Source of the DNA: Rhizobium grahamii CCGE 502
Lineage (GTDB): Bacteria > Pseudomonadota > Alphaproteobacteria > Rhizobiales > Rhizobiaceae
Direction: 5' to 3'
DNA length: 60,151 nucleotides
Assembly (NCBI RefSeq): GCF_000298315.2
Contig: NZ_AEYE02000007.1
Span: 1-60,151, forward strand
Shown: one piece after another, positions 9,647-17,213 of the stretch
Layout: each line of letters opens with the position of its first letter
Numbering within the stretch: the stretch's first letter is position 1
Program-made: the position numbers and the translations under genes
Notes under the pieces: generated by a model
What the model was told of the DNA's origin: nothing
Database searches by the model: none
Seen by the model: only the letters and a program-made list of their open reading frames with translations

Positions 9647-10938
9647 GCCTGAACAATCGGCACGACAATCCTCCGCTTCTCGCCCGCGGCATTCTGGCAT
9701 TGGTGGCGCTCGTTGTTGCGAGCTTCATCGCCTGGGCGGCGATCGCTGACATCAACGAGATCGCCCGCGGTGAGGGCAAGGTCATTCCTGTCTCGAAGAC
9801 GCAGATCATCCAGTCCTCGGAGCCCGGCGTAGTCCAGCAAATCGCCGTCGTTCTCGGTCAGGTCGTCCGCAAAGGTCAGCTGCTCGTTCAGCTGGACAAC
9901 ACCACGACGACCTCGACCCTCGGCGAATCGGTCGCCAAGGCGCGGGCTCTAGGTGCCAAGGTTGCACGGCTGAAGCTCGAGGAGGCCGGCCAATACGACG
10001 CCGCGTTCGTCTGCCCCGAAGAAATCATGTCGGTCGCCAAGGACGTCTGCAGCAACGAGGAGAAGCTCTTCGCCGCTGATCGTGCGAGCTACCAGAACAA
10101 GCTCGGGGTGTTGCAGGAACGCGTCCGCCAGCGCGAGAACGAACTGGGCGAAGCGCACGCCAATATCGATCGGCTGGAGCAGAATATCGAAGGAGCGCAG
10201 CGCCAATACGACCTCATTCATCCGTTGGCCCAGAAAAAGCTGGTCGCCCAGACGGAAGTGCTGAAAACCGAGCGCGATCTCACCGACCAGCAGGGCCAGC
10301 TCAAGGTGTACCAGGAAAGCATCGACCGGCTGCAGGCCGCCGTGCAGGAAGCCAAGTTGCAGCTCGGTGATCTTGCCCTCGAATTGCGCCAGCAGGCGCT
10401 GACGGACAAGGCGCAGGCGCTGGCCGAGCTCTCCGTCGTCGACGAGACGATCCGCGGCGCGTCCGACCGCGTCAAGCGCACCGATATCCGCTCGCCTGTC
10501 GACGGCATCGTCAACACGCTTGAGGTCAACACCATCGGCGCCTATGTCGATCCGGGCCGTGTCATCGCCGGTATCGTACCGACCGCTGATACGCTGCTCG
10601 TTGAAGCCAAGATTTCGCCGCGCGACGTCGCCTTCGTGCGCCGCGGCCAGCCGGCCGTCGTCAAGATCACCGCCTATGACTTCTCGATCTTCGGCGGCCT
10701 CGAGGGCATTGTCGAGAACATCTCTGCCGATAGTCTGGTGGAGAAGGAAAAGGGCGAGACCTACTATCTCGTGCAGGTCAAGACCGACAAGTCCGCCCTG
10801 GAGCGCAACGGCAAGTCCTACCCGATCATCCCCGGCATGGTCGCATCGGTCGAGATCATGACCGGCAACAAGACGGTGCTGAGCTACCTGATGAAACCGA
10901 TCAACAAGGCGCGCAGCGAAGCGCTGACGGAGCGATAG
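9643..10938 (+). CDS. HlyD-family membrane fusion protein of type I secretion
   Basis: This 431-residue adaptor links the ABC transporter to the outer membrane channel. One membrane anchor lies at about residues 14-36 (ALVALVVASFIAWAAIADI). A lipoyl-like half-motif follows (about 45-90), then a long coiled-coil (about 100-265), the second half-motif (RSPVDGIVNTLEVN, near 284) and a beta-barrel domain. The C-terminus (SVEIMTGNKTVLSYLMKPI) is characteristic of the HlyD/LapC group. It overlaps the transporter gene by 4 bases, and the next gene starts immediately after its stop. Confidence 0.94.
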   Translation: MSLNNRHDNPPLLARGILALVALVVASFIAWAAIADINEIARGEGKVIPVSKTQIIQSSEPGVVQQIAVVLGQVVRKGQLLVQLDNTTTTSTLGESVAKARALGAKVARLKLEEAGQYDAAFVCPEEIMSVAKDVCSNEEKLFAADRASYQNKLGVLQERVRQRENELGEAHANIDRLEQNIEGAQRQYDLIHPLAQKKLVAQTEVLKTERDLTDQQGQLKVYQESIDRLQAAVQEAKLQLGDLALELRQQALTDKAQALAELSVVDETIRGASDRVKRTDIRSPVDGIVNTLEVNTIGAYVDPGRVIAGIVPTADTLLVEAKISPRDVAFVRRGQPAVVKITAYDFSIFGGLEGIVENISADSLVEKEKGETYYLVQVKTDKSALERNGKSYPIIPGMVASVEIMTGNKTVLSYLMKPINKARSEALTER

Positions 10939-11598
10939 ATGTTGATCGTCAAGCCAAGCAGCAATGCCCTCTCTGAACTCGAGCCGATTGAAGAGCCTTT
11001 GCCTGCCGTCGCCGCTGACGAGATCGAGCCGCGCTTCCGGGCGGTCGTCGGTCGGGGCGGCGAGCGTCGCGGCATCCGTCTCGAGGGGATCTACTGGGAT
11101 GGCCTCGGCCGCATGTCGTCGGCGGGCAAGATGAGCACTGCCGACCTCGTGCACTACACCGCCTCGCAGATGCCGGAGTCTGGCAACCTTGCGTCGCTGC
11201 TGCGTGTGCTCAGCTTCAAATGGGCGCTGCGTCGGCTGGATACAGTCGAGGACGCCTCATCGATGGCTAACGTCAACGCCATCATTCAGGCGTCGCCGTC
11301 ACCGACAATCCTGCTGACCCAGGAAAAGAAGATCCAACTCTTCAACGATCCCTTCCTGACTATGCTCCGCCAGCGCCTGCCGCTTGGCGATGCGGCGCAG
11401 TTGACGAAGACCTTGCGGTTTTCGATCGATACACAGATCGACGAAGCCATCGCCACGCTTTATCGCAACAGAGGCAAGACGCTGAACACCGGCTTCACGA
11501 TCGCCGTCGGAGCGGCCTCGATGAAAGGCCAGATCAATCTGGCTCTCGCACCGACGCACGAGAAGCCGATGCTGATTGGCTACGTCTCGCGCTACTGA
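10939..11598 (+). CDS. Ribbon-helix-helix domain fused to a PAS-like domain
   Basis: This 219-residue protein is encoded directly after the HlyD gene with no gap, as the last gene of the secretion operon. Residues about 30-85 (RGIRLEGIYWDGL, then a helix, then NLASLLRVLSFKWAL) resemble the RHH_4 class of DNA-binding domains. Residues about 112-150 (NAIIQASPSPTILLTQEKKIQLFNDPFL) look like the first half of a PAS sensor domain. It has no signal peptide or membrane segment. A role as an autoregulator or signal-responsive regulator of the adhesin operon is inferred from position and domains only. The domain calls come from motif reading and need a profile search. Confidence 0.75.
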   Translation: MLIVKPSSNALSELEPIEEPLPAVAADEIEPRFRAVVGRGGERRGIRLEGIYWDGLGRMSSAGKMSTADLVHYTASQMPESGNLASLLRVLSFKWALRRLDTVEDASSMANVNAIIQASPSPTILLTQEKKIQLFNDPFLTMLRQRLPLGDAAQLTKTLRFSIDTQIDEAIATLYRNRGKTLNTGFTIAVGAASMKGQINLALAPTHEKPMLIGYVSRY

Positions 11599-11616
11599 TC
11601 GCTAAATGCGGACACG

Positions 11617-11647
11617 GGAAAGGCGGCTGAAATTCAGCCGCCTTTCC
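11617..11647. terminator. Strong hairpin between the secretion operon and the LapG-like gene
   Basis: A perfect 14-bp stem (GGAAAGGCGGCTGA at 11617-11630, its complement at 11634-11647) with a 3-base loop. It sits between the converging stops at 11598 and 11669, and may end transcripts from both sides. The T tract is short. Confidence 0.7.
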
Positions 11648-11668
11648 GTTGCCCCAGCCATGGTTACT

Positions 11669-12637
11669 TCAGAACGCTACACCTTCGCCGGGTGCTACCT
11701 TTTCCAACGGAATGGCCGAAGCCACCTGCTTGGCGCCGGTGCGGGTTCCGTGGAGGTAGCCCTTGCCGTCCGCGATCGAATAGAGCGGAACGTAGTCGGG
11801 TAGTTTCGTGTCCGGCAGCACCTCGTCACGCATGTTGTCGAGGATGAAGCGGTTGCCGTTGACCGCGACGGAAAGCACCGCGTGGTAGAAGTGACGCCTC
11901 TGATCAAAAAGGACGACAACGGACATGTCCTTGAGGTCGACGCCGTCGGCATGCAGAGCCGCCATCTTCAGGATCGCAAAATCTTCGCAATCGCCCTGCT
12001 GGCGTGACAGCGTCTCGGCCGGCGTCGCCCAGTAATCGGCCATCTTGTAGGTGTCGATGTCTCGGCTGTAGCGGATCGCGTGGTTGATGGCGACGTTGAC
12101 TGCGTTCAACTTGTCGCGGATCGAGGACTGCGACGTTTTGGTAAAGGCAACCTTGATCGCCGTCGTCGCTTCGGAGCATTGAGCCGCGCTGCAGTCGATG
12201 GCGGTTCCATCAGCCATTTCCGACAGCGAAGGTGCGAATTTCTTCAATGCGGCGAGCCGCTTGAAAGGGATGGCGACGGTTCCAAACGCGGCAGTGCCGG
12301 TCGGCGCTGCAATCGTCGCGCGCGCGATCGGCTGTTCCGGCGCAACGCTCTCCTTAACCCAACCGGCTGGCTCGGGCTGCAGCGTTCGGGTCAGTGCGGC
12401 GACATCGATGTTGGCGATGGTCTTTGCGATATCGTTCGTCGCCAGGCTGACGAGGCTGGCAACGCTGCCGAAGGACAGCGCGCGCGCCGCATCGGCTGCG
12501 AAATCGGCGGAGTACATCGCGCTTGAAATCTGTGGGGACGGCAGGACCGACGCGTCGGAAAGATTCGGTGCAACAGTGGCCGCAAATGCAGCCAGAGTAA
12601 AAGCGGCAATGTTGTTTGTTATTATACTGCGCTTCAT
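11669..12637 (-). CDS. LapG-like periplasmic transglutaminase-like cysteine protease
   Basis: This 322-residue protein has an N-terminal signal peptide (cleavage near SDA, residue 28) and a transglutaminase-like cysteine peptidase domain (PF06035 type). The catalytic triad is readable: Cys217 in GDCEDF, His252 in HFYHAV and Asp267 in FILDN. In Pseudomonas, LapG of this family cuts the N-terminal region of the surface adhesin LapA and frees it, under control of the c-di-GMP receptor LapD. Here the gene sits next to a type I secretion operon and adhesin, so the same job is likely. No LapD-like gene is seen in the window. The N-terminal 150 residues are longer than in LapG and not recognised. 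Confidence 0.85.
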   Translation of the reverse strand: MKRSIITNNIAAFTLAAFAATVAPNLSDASVLPSPQISSAMYSADFAADAARALSFGSVASLVSLATNDIAKTIANIDVAALTRTLQPEPAGWVKESVAPEQPIARATIAAPTGTAAFGTVAIPFKRLAALKKFAPSLSEMADGTAIDCSAAQCSEATTAIKVAFTKTSQSSIRDKLNAVNVAINHAIRYSRDIDTYKMADYWATPAETLSRQQGDCEDFAILKMAALHADGVDLKDMSVVVLFDQRRHFYHAVLSVAVNGNRFILDNMRDEVLPDTKLPDYVPLYSIADGKGYLHGTRTGAKQVASAIPLEKVAPGEGVAF

Positions 12638-12866
12638 GAAATCGTCGCCTCTTCTTGGGTGAGGACAACGTACAAAACAGCTATAAAAATCAGGTATTTA
12701 AGCGTAGATAAGGGCGGGATAAATTATCCATTCAAAAGAACATAAAAGTTTAGTGTGTCCATCAACCAAGTTTGGGCGAAGGGTTTGCTTTCGCGGGTCG
12801 CTTGTGCAGATATGAAGCCCTGCCAAAAGGCCGGAAAAAGGCCGTGATTGAGAGAGTGGGGAAACG

Positions 12867-14114
12867 GTGAAGGTGCATTCGATCGAGCAGGTGCAACGCT
12901 CGCATGGTTTACGCGCGGCGCGCCATGCGCCGCCTCGGGAAGGCACCGGCCCCCTGAAACTCATCAAATCTGTTCTCGCAGTGTCGATCGTTGTTGCCTG
13001 CGGTGCGCTCTCGGGATGCCAGTCCGATGTCGATGGCATCGCCAAGAACGTCAAGACCAATGACATCAAGCCACCCTCGAGCGAGGTTGATGAGAGCTTT
13101 GGCGAAACCGGCGCGGAAATCACGCTACTGCTGCCGAAGGGTGCGACAGGTATCTATGAGGGCGCTGCACGCGATGTGCGCGACGGCGCCGGCCTCGGTG
13201 TCGGAGAACTCGGCGGCAACCAGGTCTTTGTCAAGGTTGTCAACGTGGCCTCCGGCGCTCCCGCTGCGGCCACGGCTGTGAGTGCCGCTAAGGCGCGCGG
13301 TTCCGTGCTTCTTGTCAGCTATGCATCGGCGGCCGTCACCGCCGCTGTCGCCTCGATCCCTGCCGATCAGCGGCCGCCTCTGCTAAATCTCGGTGCGCCC
13401 GTGCCGCCTACATCGGGGAATGTCTACAACTTCGTCTCCGATGAGATCGACAGCGCCATCGAGGGCGTCCGGGTGGCCGCTGCCAGCGGCCACAAGAAGG
13501 TGGTGGTTTTTGCGCAGAGTGACTTTCCGGCTGCAGGCGAGGAACGTCTGGCAAGTGCTATTCGCGTCGGCGGCAGCACATATCTGGGGCTCACCCGTTA
13601 CGACCTGACAGACGCGTCGGCGGCGGACGCCGTCAAAAGGAGCACTGCCAATCTGCAGAATGCCGACACCGTGCTCGTCCTCGGGAAAACGGTGATCACG
13701 ACGACCATTGCCGGCGCGATAAAGGCGAGCGGTACGACGAACGTTACCTTCGTCGGCACCAATGCCTGGCCGCCGCAGGCGCACTCCAATCCTTCAGTCG
13801 CCGGTGCCGTGATTGCCATGGTCGAGCCCGAGGGCGCGACGATGATCGCCGAGCGCTATCAGCGTCACTACAAGCGGACGCTCTCCACCGATGCGGCTTA
13901 CGGCTACGACGCCGTGGCGGTCGCCTCGGGCATCGTCCGGACAAAGGGGCCGGAAGGGATGAACGCGCAGAACCTGACCAGCAAGGTCGGCTTCCGCGGC
14001 GTGACCGGCCTCTTCAGGCTGATGCCGTCCGGCACGGTGGAACGCAAGATGAGCCTCTATTCCCTCAGCGGCGGAAAACTCACCTTGCTTGGCGCCACGC
14101 CGCCCTCGTTCTGA
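12867..14114 (+). CDS. Lipoprotein with periplasmic-binding-protein fold, LpoA/PBP-activator-like
   Basis: This 415-residue protein starts with GTG. A lipobox (ALSGC, Cys near residue 51) predicts a lipid-anchored protein. The rest reads as a type 1 periplasmic binding fold (EITLLLPKGATGIYEGAARDVRDGAGL at the first strand, TFVGTNAW later). In Rhizobiales such proteins are usually named penicillin-binding protein activators, by analogy with LpoA. No transporter subunits are next to it, which argues against a solute uptake role. The N-terminal 30 residues before the hydrophobic stretch are unusually long, so a start nearer the lipobox is possible, though no ATG is there. Confidence 0.75.
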   Translation: MKVHSIEQVQRSHGLRAARHAPPREGTGPLKLIKSVLAVSIVVACGALSGCQSDVDGIAKNVKTNDIKPPSSEVDESFGETGAEITLLLPKGATGIYEGAARDVRDGAGLGVGELGGNQVFVKVVNVASGAPAAATAVSAAKARGSVLLVSYASAAVTAAVASIPADQRPPLLNLGAPVPPTSGNVYNFVSDEIDSAIEGVRVAAASGHKKVVVFAQSDFPAAGEERLASAIRVGGSTYLGLTRYDLTDASAADAVKRSTANLQNADTVLVLGKTVITTTIAGAIKASGTTNVTFVGTNAWPPQAHSNPSVAGAVIAMVEPEGATMIAERYQRHYKRTLSTDAAYGYDAVAVASGIVRTKGPEGMNAQNLTSKVGFRGVTGLFRLMPSGTVERKMSLYSLSGGKLTLLGATPPSF

Positions 14115-14367
14115 TAGCAGCATTCCTGGGGTCATCAATCCAAGGATAAATCCCCTATCGTCCGGCGTCCGCGCAGCGCGCGTCGGGAGCAGGCCGGCAG
14201 GTGCGTATCCTTTGCCCGGCATAAGGGTAGGCTTTCGCACGCCAGCCCCTCCTGAGAGGCGGCCGATCGCCCGAGGATCCGGCCCTCACAGATAATCCGC
14301 CACTGTCACCTATCAATTAGGAGTCAGGGCACGAATTCACGTCAAACGGCCAGACTTGCGTTTGCTC

Positions 14368-14808
14368 TCACTTGGCGGCTTCGTCGGCGCCAAGTAGGTA
14401 GCCTCCGTCCCAGTGATAGATTTGCTTGTCGTCGACGGTCACCTTGACGACCGCTTGGAATCCGGCGAGCGTTCCGCTGCCGGCATGAAACGCACAGGTT
14501 CCCTGCATCGGGCTGGCGGTGTCGTAGGTGACGCAGTACCCGACCGCGGTGTCTCCGTTTCCGACAGCAATAACCGTCGTACTGCTGCCGAAAAGCGAAC
14601 TGCCCGTCACCGGCCCATAGTAGAGGATCTTGGTGCCCGCCGGGATCGCCGCGAGGTTCGATTCCGTAATCGTGCAGAAGCTCGGCGTCTGGCCGGTGTA
14701 CTGGCTACATTCCTTGGAAATCTTCAGCGGTTGCATAGCCGGCGCAGCGGACGCCACGGAAGCCAGTGCCAGGATGGCGCCAGCCGACAGAATCAACAGT
14801 CTGCTCAT
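14368..14808 (-). CDS. Small secreted protein of unknown function
   Basis: This 146-residue protein has a clear signal peptide (MSRLLILSAGAILALASVASA). The mature part has four cysteines and is rich in beta-strand-like sequence (TVIAVGNGDTAVGYCVTYD, TCAFHAGSGTLAGFQAVVKV). The pattern GxCxF...G.L.GF is reminiscent of allene-oxide-cyclase/dirigent-like beta barrels, but this is only a suggestion. It stands alone. Confidence 0.7.
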   Translation of the reverse strand: MSRLLILSAGAILALASVASAAPAMQPLKISKECSQYTGQTPSFCTITESNLAAIPAGTKILYYGPVTGSSLFGSSTTVIAVGNGDTAVGYCVTYDTASPMQGTCAFHAGSGTLAGFQAVVKVTVDDKQIYHWDGGYLLGADEAAK

Positions 14809-14930
14809 TGCCTAGTCCCCCAGTCGAATGACTGTCGAAAATTGTACTCTCTATCGCCTCTCCTAGCAATTCGCCGCTTGGGCGAGGGTTGCCATGCCTC
14901 GCCACCGCCTTCTTGCAACGAGCCTGTACG

Positions 14931-16451
14931 CTAAGGCCGTGCAGCCGCGAAGAAGGGCTCCGGGCTCTCCACTTCGATCAGCCGTCGGCGTTCGATCTGC
15001 CAGAACCGGTTGCCGATGGCGCGCACGAAGCTGCGGTCGTGGGAGACGACGAGGCAACTTGCCTGATGGGCCATGAGTTCGCCTTCCAGCGCTTCCTGTC
15101 CGTCGATGTCGAGATGGTTGGTCGGCTCGTCGAGCAGATAGAAATTCGGCTCCGCCAGCCGCAGAACCAGCATGCCGAGCCGCGCCTTCTGACCGCCCGA
15201 AAGCCGCCCGACCGGACGCGACTGCATGTCGATGGTCATGCCGGCGCCTGCCAGCAGCGCGCGAGCCCGCTGGTCGCCGACATCGAAGCGCCGGATGATC
15301 GTCTCCATCGGTGTATCGCTGTCCTTCAAGTCGGCAAGCGCCTGGTCGCTGTAGCCGAGCACCAATGAAGGGGTGGCCTTGATGCCGTCCTGTGCCGTCT
15401 CCGCGTTGCCGATCGCCTTTCGCAACATGGCAATCAGCCGCGATTTGCCGGCGCCGTTCTCCCCGAGCAGGACGATCCGGTCGCCCTGGCAGATGAACTG
15501 CTTGCCGGTGCGGAAGAGCGGCGTTCCATCCGGCGTACGGACTTCGGCATCGTCGAGCGTCACCAGCACCTTGGCATGCGTGCCGCGGTTGCCAAGCTTG
15601 ATTGCCCCGGCAGACCGCTCGAGATGAGCAGGCTTGGCCGCATCCTCCAGCTTGTCTGCACGTTGCTTCAGCTGCTTGGTCTTGACGACCAGCAGGTCGC
15701 TGCCGGAGTTGATGCCGATATTGTTGAGCTTCGCCGCCTGCTTGCGCAGCTGCTCGGCCGTCTTCATGTCGCGTTCGTAGCGTCGCCGGTCGGCCGCATC
15801 CGTCTCGTCAAGTGCTGCCCGCGCCCGGCTGTAGGGCAGGGAGAAGACCTGCGACTGCTCCGGCCGCAGGAACAGCGTACGATTGGTGACGGCATCGAGA
15901 AAGGCGCGGTCGTGGCTGGAGATGATCACGGGCACATCACGGGGCAGGGCATTCAGCCAATCCTCAAGGGCGGCAATCTTGGCGAGATCGAGGTGGTTCG
16001 TCGGTTCATCGAGCAGCAACGCATCCGGCTCCATCACCCAGGTCCGCGCCAGCATCGCCAGCCGTTGCCAGCCACCGCTGAGCTGCCCGACCGGGCGGCT
16101 GCGCAAGGATTCCGGCACATCGAGTGAGTCGAGCACGATGTCGACGCGCCAGTTTTCGTTCGCCTGCTGATCGGCGGGCAGCGGCTGCAGCACAGCATCG
16201 TGGAATGGCAGGTCAAGCAGCTTGGCGGGCACGTCTTGTTCGACATAGCCGATCGTCAAGCCGCGCGAGCGCGTGATGTCGCCGTGGGTTGCCTCCAGCG
16301 CCCCCGAGATGCAGCGGAGCAGGGTGGACTTGCCGCGGCCGTTGGCAGCGACCAGTCCGAGACGGTCGCCAGGATTGATGACGAGGTCGAGCTTGGAAAA
16401 AAGCGGTGCGCTAAGGGTGACGCCGAGATTGCGGATATTGATGAGGGTCAT
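14931..16451 (-). CDS. ABC-F family ATPase (ribosome-acting type)
   Basis: This 506-residue soluble protein has two ATPase domains and no membrane segment, the layout of ABC-F proteins that act on the ribosome. Domain 1 has Walker A (AANGRGKST, near residue 35) and LSGGWQR. Domain 2 has GENGAGKS and LSGGQKARLG, then LLDEPTNHLD. The charged linker (about 215-290) matches the P-site-tRNA interaction region. It is shorter than Uup and near the size of antibiotic-resistance ABC-Fs, but resistance is not shown. Its ATG has only a weak ribosome binding site. A short open frame with a near-perfect Shine-Dalgarno sequence lies about 170 bp upstream in the leader, which suggests control by leader-peptide translation. 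Confidence 0.93.
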   Translation of the reverse strand: MTLINIRNLGVTLSAPLFSKLDLVINPGDRLGLVAANGRGKSTLLRCISGALEATHGDITRSRGLTIGYVEQDVPAKLLDLPFHDAVLQPLPADQQANENWRVDIVLDSLDVPESLRSRPVGQLSGGWQRLAMLARTWVMEPDALLLDEPTNHLDLAKIAALEDWLNALPRDVPVIISSHDRAFLDAVTNRTLFLRPEQSQVFSLPYSRARAALDETDAADRRRYERDMKTAEQLRKQAAKLNNIGINSGSDLLVVKTKQLKQRADKLEDAAKPAHLERSAGAIKLGNRGTHAKVLVTLDDAEVRTPDGTPLFRTGKQFICQGDRIVLLGENGAGKSRLIAMLRKAIGNAETAQDGIKATPSLVLGYSDQALADLKDSDTPMETIIRRFDVGDQRARALLAGAGMTIDMQSRPVGRLSGGQKARLGMLVLRLAEPNFYLLDEPTNHLDIDGQEALEGELMAHQASCLVVSHDRSFVRAIGNRFWQIERRRLIEVESPEPFFAAARP

Positions 16452-16617
16452 GATCTTGCTCTGGTCTTACCGAACGATCACACGAGCGAGGGCATACAGC
16501 CGTCATCGCGTGCGTGTGCTCAAGCTCGGTGGATGAGGAATTGCAGACGAGCTGAATGCCCGAACTGCTGCCACGAGGGGCAGACCAGGAAGAAAGTTTG
16601 TGAGAAACGGTCTCTGG

Positions 16618-16692
16618 TCAGCCCTGCAAACGCATTTGCAGGGCGTTGACGGGGCCACGTTGCCGGTTGAACCGGAAATAGAAATTTTGCAC
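16618..16692 (-). CDS. Candidate 24-residue leader peptide upstream of the ABC-F gene
   Basis: The frame starts with GTG at 16692 and ends with TGA at 16618. An AAAGGAGGG sequence lies 5 bases before the start, much stronger than the site of the ABC-F gene itself. The peptide begins MQNFYFRFNRQRGPVNA. Its last eight codons form one perfect hairpin (GCCCTGCAA at 16636-16644, with its complement at 16622-16630). Several resistance ABC-F genes are known to be induced when ribosomes stall on leader peptides, so this may be a regulatory peptide. The RGP motif recalls the end of the SecM arrest sequence, but that likeness is weak. It was read by hand, and conservation is untested. Confidence 0.6.
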   Translation of the reverse strand: MQNFYFRFNRQRGPVNALQMRLQG

Positions 16693-16723
16693 GCGACCCT
16701 CCTTTCTCTTTGAGTGCATAGGC

Positions 16724-16752
16724 GAAATACCATCCGGCAGGAAAAAATGCAA
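16724..16752 (-). promoter_or_regulatory. Candidate promoter of the leader peptide and ABC-F transcript
   Basis: On the minus strand TTGCAT (16752-16747) and TATTTC (16729-16724) are separated by 17 bases. Transcription from here would begin near 16717, about 25 bases before the leader peptide start, giving a 5' leader of roughly 265 bases before the ABC-F gene. Confidence 0.4.
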
Positions 16753-16865
16753 TCGAGGCGGTTGTCGGGCCTTCAGCAGGCGGACCGCAGGCCAACTTGC
16801 GCGAGGCGGCTTGGTTGTTGTAAGCGGCCCCGACAGGTAAAATTCTGAACTCTAGGAGAAGCGCC

Positions 16866-17168
16866 ATGGCAGGCGGTGACGACGAATACGTCTATGACGA
16901 AGTGACGGGTGAATGGCGTCCGGCTTCCGAATTGGCCGCCGCCGGGCAGGGAAATGCCGAGGTCCGGGACGCTTCCGGAAACGTCCTCAGGGATGGCGAC
17001 TCCGTCACCCTCATCAAGGACCTGAAGGTGAAGGGCGCCAATCAGACGCTGAAGCAGGGTACGGTCATCAAGTCGATCAGGCTGACGGACAATCCTGAAG
17101 AGATCGATTGCCGCCACGACGCCATCAAGGGCCTTGTGCTGCGCACGGAATTTGTCCGCAAGCGCTAG
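16866..17168 (+). CDS. PhnA/YjdM-like protein lacking the zinc ribbon
   Basis: This 100-residue protein matches the C-terminal domain of the PhnA/YjdM family: VRDASGNVLRDGDSVTLIKD, then LKVKGANQTLKQGTVIKSIRL, then DNPEEIDCRHDAIKGLVLRTEFVRK. Family members usually begin with a zinc ribbon having two CxxC pairs. Here the first 30 residues (DDEYVYDEVTGEWRPASELAA) hold no cysteine. AGGAGAAG lies upstream of the ATG. Despite the name, the family's function is not established, and no phosphonate genes are nearby. Confidence 0.85.
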   Translation: MAGGDDEYVYDEVTGEWRPASELAAAGQGNAEVRDASGNVLRDGDSVTLIKDLKVKGANQTLKQGTVIKSIRLTDNPEEIDCRHDAIKGLVLRTEFVRKR

Positions 17169-17191
17169 ACGACACGCCTATCGCTGGGCGG

Positions 17192-17209
17192 AAGGGCGAT
17201 AACGCCCTT
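17192..17209. terminator. Hairpin between converging genes
   Basis: AAGGGCG at 17192-17198 and CGCCCTT at 17203-17209 with a 4-base loop lie in the 45-bp gap between the PhnA-like gene and the DUF853 gene. T residues follow on the plus strand, so it may serve both genes. Confidence 0.6.
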
Positions 17210-17213
17210 TCCC

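Noticed and set aside
16866-17168. Part of a phosphonate utilisation operon
   Set aside because: No other phn genes are present, and the family name does not reflect a proven role.
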